A stretch of 64,000 nucleotides of DNA from Gorsachius magnificus (Eukaryota; Chordata; Aves; Pelecaniformes; Ardeidae). The stretch is taken from positions 128,093,988 through 128,157,987 of the forward strand of contig CM067082.1 of the NCBI GenBank assembly GCA_034008185.1, given 5' to 3'. Below, piece by piece: positions 37,190-47,600 of this stretch. The notes beneath the pieces are model-generated. The model was not told the origin of the DNA and did not search any database. It worked only from the letters and a program-made list of their open reading frames with translations. Both the position numbers and the translations under genes were made by a program. The number at the start of each line of letters is the position of its first letter. Position 1 is the first letter of the stretch.

Positions 37190-37360
37190 CTGGCACTGTT
37201 GAGCTTTTTACTTCAACTTTTTGTCTCTGTCCCTCTCCTACACCTTCTTTTCCCAAGTCCCACAGTCTTTCACCTCATCTTCACACCTCATCTACTTGTC
37301 TCCTCACTTGACTCTCCTTCCCTTTTCTCTTTCTAGTTCTTTCTACTTCATTTTCTTTTC
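37190..37360 (+). repeat. Pyrimidine-rich block
   Basis: About 170 bp in which C and T dominate the plus strand, in irregular CTT, TCC and CCT words, without a regular repeat unit. Overlapping frames rich in Leu, Ser, Phe and Pro are a by-product. It may be an old degenerate microsatellite or a polypurine/polypyrimidine region. Confidence 0.7.
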
Positions 37361-37831
37361 CAATTATGCACAATTCCCCTAGAAGTTTCAATAAAAAAGG
37401 TGTAGGCTGTGAACCTATTGGGATGTTTGCCATTATCATACCATGAAATATATTACTTTCCTTCTGTTCTTAAACCTTGTATGCGCTCGTCACAACACAG
37501 ACTGTCTTGTGCTCTGTGTTAGCACAGCACACAGAGACCTTTTTTTCATTTGGCTCATAGGTATTTCCAGAACCTTATTATTATCATTAATAATGTCGAT
37601 AAGAAGAATGATAACAGCAATAATGCAATCTAATAAAAGCAAAACATTCTCTAAAAAATGGTAAAACTCAAAAATATTTAATTACCAAGAGCATTATCTG
37701 GCCTGAAAAAATTAAGTATATCTGAAATACAGACAGTTTAGATTTAATCTTTCCTGAGTTAGACATATTTCTTAAAGGAGAACACAGGGATTATAGCATT
37801 ATGCAAAGGAAATTGTTCCTGTCCGTATACT

Positions 37832-37842
37832 AAAAAAAAAAA
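37832..37842. repeat. Poly-A tract (A11)
   Basis: An A11 run followed by TAAATAAT. No element body is recognised upstream. Confidence 0.8.
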
Positions 37843-40800
37843 TAAATAATCTGTTAAATACTTTTATAAATGTGTCCTTCATAGTTTACGTTGCTTATCA
37901 GAAGTTTAAGTGTTAACCAATTAATTCTAAGGAAGATTGCACTATTTTCAAACTTAACTGCATGCATATTCTTAAATTAGCTCATCACTAGAATGGCACC
38001 TTATATTTACTAAGCAAAGCATCTGTTAAAACTGCACTTCATCTCTGAAAAATACTTCTAAGTGTAATTGAAACTGATAAATCTGCAAAGGTAAAGACAA
38101 TTTCATAGTGTCACTATGTGAGATTCACTAATATTAGCATAAAATATGAAGTATTTCCAAATGATGCCTTCACATTTAGGAAAGCAGATGAATAGTTCTG
38201 AGGTTAGCATAGGTATTGTCCCTTCTCAAATATCCCAGTGAGGTCTTACTAACAATTCTAAATTTAAATCATGTCACTATTGTCACGCTTAAGAGGCAAT
38301 ATCTAGTACATAGAAATGAGGCTCACCTTTTTTAACGCTTGAGCACTGTGTGTGAATCAGGAAGGATCTTTATTAAAAGACTTGACTAAAATGAATAAAT
38401 GAAAAATATGCAGCTATTTGCTAATGAAAATTGTATCTCTTGTAACTAGCTTTACCACTTCTTTTTAAAAACAACAACAGTAAGTAGTATGGAAATACTG
38501 TTGCATTGAATTCTATTGAATTGTGTACCTATGATTGAGACATTAGGTTTAAATATATGGAAGAGTGAAGAGTGGTGGAGAAGAAATCCAGGAAACAGAA
38601 AATATTTAATTATGCTGAGTCATATAAAAGGATATAGATTTAAGGTGAATAAAATGATCAGCTGTAATCTGGTCTATGACTGTTGTGTCAGTGTCTGTGC
38701 AGTTCTACTGCAGTGAAGTTCCTGAATGATAAAGTTGTGGCACTCTGCAGGCTAGAAATATCAGTGATTTGAGTATCATATTTGACAATGACTGGATGAC
38801 GTAAAATGTTAAAAAACAGAGCTGGTTAAAAGGGCAAAAAATTTTACAGGGTAAAACTTAGAAAAATACAGTTCTTAAAGAATTCTGTTAAGATTATTTT
38901 TTTTGTGTGAAAATTTAGATGAAAACCAATAATTTTAGCTTGCTTCCTGTTCCTCTCTCTTTCCTCATTTTCCCTGTCTCCCCATAACTTTTTAAGATGA
39001 AAAAAAAATAATACAAAATGTGTTTCTAAGTTTTTGTTACCTCCCCCCAGCCCCTTTTTTTTAAAAAAGAAAGAACCTGGACATTTACAACAGCCTTTGG
39101 CCATTTCCCTTCTGCCATTGGTTCTTCTCAGTGAAAATCGGACTGCATTTAAAAGGGACAAATGAGCAAAACTCAACAAGAAGTTCCCAGGTTTGATTCC
39201 AGTAAGTTAAGCTAATAAGTAATATACCACTAACAGTTAAACCAGATTCAGATCTATCGGCTTTAGTCAGTTAACTATTAAAAAAAAGCTTACCAAGGTT
39301 CCACACCTAGACTATATACCCACTGAAAATTGTCTGTACTTTCTACGTTCTCTAGTCTATTGCTGGTTCAAACCTGTACAGGATACTGAGCCCATAGCAA
39401 TACCTCCTGTAAAGTAATATAGGAAAATGAAGAGGGGACTTCACAAGGATTAAATTATTCTTTTTATGTCTGCCCATGGCTCTTCTGGCCTCCTTTCAGA
39501 TTAAATACATTATTTCACAGTGCAGAGGAATCAAATATAACAAAAGGCAGGTCCTAGCTGAATAGCTGACTTTGAAGGAACATGTCCATCGTACTAAACA
39601 CTCAATGCCACACTAGCTTTGTCTTTTAGATACACCATAGTGGTAGCAGAAGCAAAAATATGCAGGGGATCTTCTCTACGATAAAGTGGTAACGGATAGA
39701 AGTACAGGTTCTACAGGTTCGTCTGTAGTATCTTGCATTTGTTTACAGTAAGTACAAATGAAAAAATGTTCAGTGCAATGTTTTAATCCAAGCTATTAGA
39801 TTTTCCCTCTAGGCTCTGTGACAGCCAAGTGGAAGAATCTTAGGAGAGGTGCAGAGAATAGGAAGCATTCGTCGGAAGTCAGTGTATTATAATCTGTTAT
39901 CCTGTTTTAGGCCAAGACAAAACAGACCGATGTCCAGAAGGGAACATGGAACAAGCTTTAAAAAAGCAGCAGCAGGATATTACTCCTCAAGATCTCCTTT
40001 GGTTTAAACAAAGCAGGATGAAGTGAGTTGAGAAATGTTAGTCAGAAAATGCCAATAAAAGCGTGACTGCCAAAACATTAAAAGATTCCTTTTACTGTAA
40101 GAATTCTTTGAATTTTTGCACCTTTTGTAGAACACACTAGTCTAAATCTGAAAAAAGTGAACCAATTCATCAGTGCCAGAACAGGAAGTGAATGTAATTG
40201 TACAGTAAAGCAATAAATAGTAATAAAGATCATAATACAAAAATTACATGGAAAGAGGAGCATGAAACTATTTTAAAAGGGGGGGTTCTTTGCCTTTTTC
40301 TTTAAAGATACATCTTACAATAGCACTGCTGGGATCTATTACTGAGGAACATTACAGTAGTTTCTTTTTAATGGGAAAATGGTAAGAGTCTGAAGTACAA
40401 GGAATAAATGGTAAAAGATATGTCTCAAAAATTTAACTGCCATGCTTTTTCTTTCACTTAAAAGTCTTGAATGCTTGATATAATTCTAATAACTCTTTAT
40501 GCATCCCCTAGATTCCAGTAGCTGTTCACAGTCCCAAAGTCCTCTCTTTAGCTATTGATGTCCACACCTAAGTATGCTTGAGAGGCATTTGATATATGCT
40601 AATCTAGAGGGCATTAGCTACGGCCAACTGCAGTCTGCACAGAAGATTTTGGATACACCAGTTATCCACAAACACTTTCAATGCCTTTGGCAAGGTCCGT
40701 CTAATTACCACTGTAGTTCCTGTAATTTGCCTGCATTATGTGTCCAGGGATCAACCATAAAGGGACTTTATTCCATTTTAACTATTTCTTAATAGCACAA

Positions 40801-43800
40801 GATATTGGGATAAAAAAGGAGCAGAAACTTGAGCAAAGGCAACCTTGTACCCTTTGTCTACCTGTCTTCTTCCAGAATCTCCTTGTCCCTGGAGTTGGCA
40901 GATGGCACACGTTGGCACAGGGAGCACTTGCTTTTGCAGGTTTGATCTGCATGCACAAAACAATATGCTCTCTCCTTTTTACTCCAATTGTGGCATTACC
41001 TAGACTTTCCTCCATCATTACTTTGTCGTTTGACATAAGAGAGAACTCAGTTGCTCATTCTCTGCAAGAACCCCTAGGCCTCATTAAGAAGACTAGATCA
41101 AACCTGGGGGGTCTCTGGAGTTTTACACATTCTATGGGGAAAAAAGGGAGTAATACTGTTCAGCTGTTGAATAAATCTTCCCCCTTGTCACTGACACAGA
41201 ACGTAAGCCATATGGCATCAAACATCATCTGTGTAATTCCTAGTAAACATTAAAACCCTTATTTGGGTCATTACAAAATATTCCTCATGAATGCTTTGGC
41301 CAAATCATTGAACTAGACCAGACATTTGCAAACTTACACATTGTCACAGCGTTTACTTCTCTTACAATTTCTGCACTCTTATTCTAACATGGTGATTTTG
41401 AAAATATTTACTAGGAAAAGGAACCTGTCCTATTGCACCAATGAGGCTGGGACAGATACTTTGTTTCAATATGAGTTAGTTTTTTTCCTCTTTTTCTTTC
41501 CCAACATCAGGTCTGGCAATGGTGGATCTTAGGCCCAAGTCTATAAAAGGCGATCAGAGGATGCAGGGAGAATCACACTATCATTCCAAGTCATGTGCTT
41601 AAACAGCAGTTCTCTGTTGTTAAACATGGGGCAAGCAAACAGTAAGCCTCATCGTGTTTGCTGACATACTTCTTGGTCCCAGTGAGACCATTCTACAAGA
41701 TTCCTCTATGGCTCACAAGCTCTCTGTCTTACCTGGCATTCTGTCACTGATGGGGCAACCCAGTGAATGAAAATTAGTACCAAGCTTGTTATAGAAAAGT
41801 CATTTTGCTCCTGAAGACAATGTGGCATGATATGAGAGTAAGGGTGTTAGAAAGTGCCTCTGAAGTAATATCTTGATGGGCATATGTTGGCAATTAAAGT
41901 TGGTCCAAACTGGGGTGCTCCAGAGTGCCGTTTCACCTAGATTGCCTATTAGTATCACTTGCAGTCTCTAAGTCTTGGACAGCTCTAGAGTTTCACCCAC
42001 GCTGTACCAATAAAGTCACTCTTACAATGCTCCAGAAGTGATCCAAAGATAAAGCACCATTGAAAATTACAGAATTTTACTTATGGAGTTTCACAGGGGT
42101 ACACTTGCAGGAGTGTAAATGCAATCACTGGGACACAAATTACTGTTTCTGTATCATGTTGTTGTCCTCTCTGTAGAATAATACCACATATTCTGTACTT
42201 AATTTTCAGCAATAATATCTAGCATACCCAATAGATAGGACGCTCAGTACCTTCTTACTCATACATTCACAGGATCCAATTTTCAGACAGCACATGCAAA
42301 GATACTACTGACTTCAGTAGATGGATGTGGCTATAAAGACTAAAATTTTCTTTAGGAAGGAAAACAAAACAATGAAGGACAATTCAATTAGAAGTGTTGA
42401 GTGAGTCTAAGGTTACTCTTCAGACCTAACTGTCAGGAAAGTGCCTTTCAAAGAAAAAATAATGAAACCTCCTAAAGGATCTCATGCATTTTTTGAGAAA
42501 GTGTGTGGTGGAAAGAATATACAGAATTATTAAGCAGCGCCTATCACAACCACCAAGAGAAATAACTGACAAGACTTTTTTCTGAGTACACCAGCCTGAC
42601 CACATGTCAAGGCATACCAATCCAACCCAATAAGATGAAGTTACTCTCTCAAACCATTAGAATCACATGGTGGAACTCCTGATAAAAATAGTAAAAAGAT
42701 ACATTAGTTTGAGAGGGCTAAAACTGCTATAATGAATAGCTTGATAACTAAGACTACATGTGTTCTTTGTTTTCTTCAGTTAAACAACATAGATTTTCTC
42801 AACCATCTAGTGAAGAGCAACTATAAATACTAGGAAAATCTGCTTTGGTCAAATCCATTCAGCCTGAACACACATCCGTAGGGGGTTATTGATTATCTCT
42901 TAGCCTATCTTTCAAAGCTGATCATTAAATTTGTTACTTGGGAAATCTATCCCACTTACATGTTGGGCCTGATTCAGGCTTTTGAGCACCCTATAGTCAT
43001 TCAATTAGAACTAGTTAACACAAATAGGCTTTTAAAGAAAAAGAATTGTAAATTATTATGTGGTCCAAATTCTAATCCTATTACTTGAATTTCCTCATAG
43101 GAAAGATTTATTCTTACAGTCTTAGCAAAACTCTATTGATAAAACACTTTATTTGGAAAAAAGACATAAAAATAAATTGCTTTGCTGGTCCATCTAAGAT
43201 TAAAGCCTGAGGAATCAATATTCCTGTGTTTTATGTGTGTTGTAGTCTGATAGACATTTTTCTTTTATGCTAGTGAACTGCATTTTGAAAGCTTTTTGAA
43301 CTATTAACCCTGACAAACAGGCCTCTGACTTCTGATACTGCCCAAGGAACCTGATTTCCTCCAGATTTAATATATTGATTTAGATGGCAGTACAACACAG
43401 AGAGTCCTATTAAAGGAAAACTAATGTAATAAGATTTGTCAATATTCTGCCTAGACCAGCTTATATAGAAAAATCATTTTTAGAAAGTGTGCCTTAAATA
43501 GAGTTTTGTAAGGGATAAAGAGTGAGATCACTTCCATCTTGAACCTGAACAGAACAAATAAGAGCACTCCATTCCTCTTTGGATTGCTTTGAAATAGTTC
43601 ATGTTCTCCATGACATCTACCCAGGAACAATTACTTATTTTAAGTGAATGAATGTATCTCAGTGTGTTTTCACACTGTCCAGGTAATTTCTTCACCCGTA
43701 AACCTGAATATACTCAATTCAGACTCCTGATCTTTCCTTGCACAGGTCTCCGTCCAAGAACATTTTGCCCATGGTCTGAAAGGCTATTTAGTTCAATAAC

Positions 43801-44097
43801 CATATGGATAGAGAAACTTCACAAGATTCAGAAAGCCACATGTCATGCTGGATGGGGCTAAAAAAAGCAGGAGAATGGGGGGTGGGGGGAAAGAATGGAA
43901 GTGATGGAGAATTGTTACCTGCCCTGTTAATGCTTATTAGTCACTCACCTTTACTGTTTAGATGTACAAGAAGCTTCTAAACCAGAGGAAAGACACAGTA
44001 TTTAAAGAACACAATGCCTTGATCAAAAATTATTTTCTTTCTTTATTCAATAAGAGAGATTCTCATGAATTGCACAACATTGTCTCCACTTAGCCAG

Positions 44098-44102
44098 CAA
44101 GG
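44098..44102. repeat. Target-site duplication, left copy (CAAGG)
   Basis: CAAGG directly precedes the LTR and is repeated exactly at 44694-44698 directly after it. A 5-bp duplication is the usual signature of ERVL (class III) integration. Confidence 0.88.
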
Positions 44103-44155
44103 TGTCGTGGTTTAACCCGGCTGGCAACTAAGCACCACGCAGCCACTCGCTCACT

Positions 44156-44168
44156 CCCCCCCCCCCCC
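44156..44168. repeat. Poly-C tract (C13) in the LTR
   Basis: Thirteen C in a row near the U5 end of the LTR. The length is likely variable between copies and prone to sequencing error. Confidence 0.88.
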
Positions 44169-44235
44169 TCAGTGGGATGGGGGAGAGAATTGGGAAGGAG
44201 AAAAAGGTTAGAGCCAAGGGCTGAGATAAAGACAG

Positions 44236-44241
44236 TTTAAT
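44236..44241 (-). promoter_or_regulatory. LTR polyadenylation signal (ATTAAA)
   Basis: ATTAAA on the minus strand, followed by CTGTCTTTATCTCAG, in a position that suits the R region end. It is the main evidence for LTR orientation. It is inferred from sequence only. Confidence 0.55.
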
Positions 44242-44245
44242 AAGA

Positions 44246-44282
44246 GAAAATAATAATAATAGTAATAATGAGAATGATAACA
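44246..44282. repeat. AAT-type trinucleotide tract in the LTR
   Basis: Imperfect AAT/AGT/GAT triplets, part of the LTR body on its U3/R side of the polyadenylation signal. Confidence 0.8.
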
Positions 44283-44360
44283 AAATATACAGAATATACA
44301 AAACGAATGATGCACAATGCAATTGCTCACCACCCGCCGACCGATGCCCAGCCCATCCCA

Positions 44361-44414
44361 AGCCGCAATCACTCCCCGAGCTGCAATCAGTACCCGAGCA
44401 GCGATCACTCTCCC
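44361..44414. repeat. 18-bp tandem repeat, three copies, in the LTR
   Basis: Units at 44361-44378, 44379-44396 and 44397-44414 begin AGCCGCAATCA, AGCTGCAATCA and AGCAGCGATCA and end in a C-rich stretch. They differ at about 2 to 5 positions. They lie between the TATA-like and polyadenylation signals. On the minus strand they create a repeated VIAAR-like peptide, which is an artefact. Confidence 0.85.
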
Positions 44415-44453
44415 TGCGACCGACTGACTGACTAAACCCCCCTGAGCATGACG

Positions 44454-44458
44454 TTATA
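44454..44458 (-). promoter_or_regulatory. TATA-like box of the LTR
   Basis: TATAA on the minus strand within CATATAACGTCA, upstream of the ATTAAA signal in that orientation. The neighbouring ACGTCA resembles a CRE half-site. Activity is unknown. Confidence 0.4.
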
Positions 44459-44693
44459 TGGTATGGAATAGCAATTTGGACAGTTTAGGTCCTAGCTGTG
44501 CTGTACTCCCAGCTTGTTATGCACCTGGCCGAGCAGGAGAAGCTCAAAAAGTCCTTGAGCAGTCTGAGCACTACTTGGCAACAACTAAAAACATCAGTGT
44601 GTTATCAACATTCTTGTGGAACTAAATCCAAAACACAGCACTATGCTAGCTTCTGTGAAGAAAATTAACTCTATCCCAGCCGAAACCAGGACA

Positions 44694-44698
44694 CAAGG
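44694..44698. repeat. Target-site duplication, right copy (CAAGG)
   Basis: Exact match to 44098-44102 immediately after the terminal CA of the LTR, confirming the boundaries. Confidence 0.88.
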
Positions 44699-47600
44699 CT
44701 AATTCTCAGATGAGAAAGAGTTGGGTACTTTTCAGTTCTAGAGTTTTCAAAGAGCAGATTATCCCAGCATGAAATCTAAAGAGCACATATAAAAATAAAA
44801 GAGTAACAACCTTTCAAAATCATACATTTCCATTTTGGAAAAATAACAACATTGCAATTCTAACCTCAGGTTCTATTTATCCAAAGACTAAGCACCACTG
44901 CATAGCGATTACAAAAGCTACAGATCCAGGCTTTTCTATGACTCTTACATGGAATTTGTCTGAACTTGTTTCCACTTATACAGCAGACCTCATGAGATAT
45001 TTTTAGGTTTGCTAGAGGGGATTTTCTTCTTCCTGCCATGCACTTCACTGGAGACCATTGCAGATCAACCTCTTTCAATCCTTAAGTTTATTTAATTAAT
45101 GAGTTGTCCAGATTTTATTTATCTGAAGCAACATATAGGTATCATCTCCAGTTGTAACACAATCCCAAACCTATCAACTGAAAGACCTATATTACAACTT
45201 GTGTAGGGCATAGGCCAGATCAATCCTTAACCTTGCTTTGTTTCTTCTACTTGTTGCTCTTAATTTCAACTGCTGCTGCTGATTTTCTTATTTAAAAAGA
45301 TCTTCATCCATTATTTTAATCAATACAAAGGGGAATCAATAGAAAAACAGAAAATACAAAGTTTTAAAGGCTTGTTGAGAGCTCCAGACTCAATCTCCAA
45401 ATGATAAGAACTCATGCCGGTGTTAACTTGTTCAAGTTATATGTGCATATTGATTTTCAAAAATTTATAAGCAACTAAAAATAAAGATTTTCAATAGTGA
45501 AGGTAAGTAATACTGCCATTCAAATTTTTAATTTATTTTTAGATTTGCCCACAAAAAGTAGGTCAGTAGAAACCTGCTATATTTAATTGATTTTCTGATC
45601 TTCCTAACATTATATGCTTCTGTAATTCTTAGCTGGTTAAAAGCAGTTTTGATTGTCAAGCTTTAGTAAAACCATGTGACTTGCTAGTAAGTCAGCACTT
45701 ACACTTGTGTGCAAATACAGAAATAGTTACAGAACTGGTCCTGTATTTGCATAAGCCTGAAAAATATAACATTTCATAACTAGTGATATTATTTGAATTA
45801 GAAACTTGTTGAAAATAAAAGGGAAGCAGTTTGATTGTAAATATTATCTCCATAATTCAGAACAATGAGACACCATCTCATTTCACTTAGATTGAATAAA
45901 TTGTTACTGTGGAAAGCTTCAAATCACCTAAATATGCAAAAGGATTAAGAAAGAGTAGCATATCCCAAATTGCTGAGTCCAGCTGGCTGACAGGTATAAC
46001 TCAGTAGGCACAAAAGGAAGAATGCTATGGTTGTGAACTTAAATGTAGAAAAATCACAGGAATATCTGCATCTATGATTCAACTCCCATGATGTTTTGAA
46101 ATGCGTAGAGGTCTATGCCCTTTAACAGAAAACAGAGTAGCTCCACACATACTACTTCTTTATGCTACTGATAAGATAATATATTTAACTGCTAGCTTTT
46201 TACCATCTATTGCATAAATATGATGCTATATTGGCAAAGTGTTTGCCTGCCAAATTATTGAACAAATACCAGCATGTTACTGAATTTTTCTTTCAAGAAT
46301 ATCTATTGTCTTAAAACGATGCCCAGAAAACACAGAAATACTAAAGAGTATGTGAAGAGAGCAAAGAAAGAGAATCTATAAACCTAGCTGATAATTTTAT
46401 AATCGGTTTTGCTTAATACTCCTTATGTTCTTTAAAGGATAACCACAGTGTCCTAGGTATTTGAAAACTATAGCACTATGGGGCATTGCTGTATTCTAGT
46501 TTTCATAAATCATTGTGTTTTAATACAATTGAAAACTTCTTAGACCCTCTGTATACACAAGATTTTCTGTGACAAATGTACAGTACAACAACTATAGCTT
46601 TACACTTGGCTTCTAACAGCAAAGCTTTGGTATTATCATTGGATGAGTAGCAGATTAATTTTCTGGTTCTTCTTCTACCCTGTAGGAATTCAAATAGCCT
46701 AGGTACCTCCTAGGTACCACTGAGGTGCCACCTATTCTTGATAAATTAATATGAGGCCTTAAATCTTCTTCTGTCTTCTGTAACAGTACTGTGTATATTC
46801 CATTACTTCCATGTTTGACATTTACTTTTTAAAATGTCACAATGCACTCTTTGCAGTTAAAAATCTTTGTCCCAGCCTCACATTAAAAGGTCAGTGTTTA
46901 ATCAGTCAGAGAAATCACAGTTGTAACTGTGGGACTTACGGTCTCTTGGCTGGATTAGTCTAAGTAGAAACAGCCCCTGGCAGGATGGCATGGACACAGA
47001 GTCTGAGGAGGAATCCACTGGGGGAGAAACTAGACCTTGCAAAGGAACACTGGAGTAACCTATGTAAGGAAAACACAAGAGAGGGGAAAAGACATTTTTT
47101 TCCTTTTCATTGGGCATTTTGTAGTGCTTATGTGGTCCAGTGCAAAGATACCCAACTACTACAAAGATAAGCAATGCAGTCAATGCATCACTCCACCTAG
47201 GCTAGCACAACACCCAGCAAAAAGGGTTACCTTGAACATTTCTGCACGGCACGTTATGATGTTCTATCATACTAGCTGAGCAGATACAGTATCGTATCCA
47301 CAGTTAAAATATCAGGCTTTATCTACATATATCATTACATTTTCAATATAGAAGAAAACTGGTCTCTCATAATACACCTATGACACTACATAAAACATAA
47401 GGCCAGGGGGCAAGTTGGATCATCAGGGCCCTTGCAATGCGAAGACCTCCAATAGTGGCCTGCTTTCCTGCATCGCACTGGCCTGTCTCAACAAGCTTTC
47501 CCCATGGACAATGCCCAGGCACAGCTGGGACTGCATACGCTAAAGACAGTTCCCAGTAGTCAGTACAGTAGAGGAAAGACTAATTTTGGGTTCCTTTCTC

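Larger units (their letters stand above)
28690..44097. other. 15 kb gene desert
   Basis: No supported gene. The region holds a T14 run at 31721-31734, a 9-bp-armed palindrome at 36966-36986, a pyrimidine-rich block at 37190-37360 and an A11 run at 37832-37842. The longest frame, 171 codons at 40738-41253 on the plus strand, has no domain, no splice context and a composition unlike a real protein; one frame of that length is expected by chance in this much sequence. Confidence 0.55.
44103..44693 (-). mobile_element. Solo LTR of an avian endogenous retrovirus (ERVL-like)
   Basis: A 591 bp LTR bounded by TG...CA and by an exact 5-bp CAAGG duplication. No internal retroviral sequence is present, so the provirus was lost by LTR-LTR recombination. 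I assign the minus strand because in that direction a TATAA (44454-44458) is followed about 215 bp later by an ATTAAA polyadenylation signal (44236-44241), the order expected of U3-R. The plus strand offers no AATAAA. The two ends are similar when one is inverted, both reading TGTC-TGGTTT. I recall the sequence type as TguLTR5-like, common in birds; the name needs a library search. Frames inside it (44128-44408) are not genes. Confidence 0.9.

Noticed and set aside
37121..37336. Leu/Ser/Phe-rich plus-strand frame, possible membrane protein
   Set aside because: The hydrophobic composition follows from the pyrimidine-rich DNA, with no other support.
40738..41253. 171-codon plus-strand open frame, the longest outside CR1
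   Set aside because: No domain, splice context or coherent composition is visible, and about one frame of this length is expected by chance in 64 kb of this composition.
44128..44408. Two minus-strand frames with repeated VIAAR-like peptide and poly-Tyr
   Set aside because: Both lie wholly inside the solo LTR and are translations of its tandem and trinucleotide repeats.
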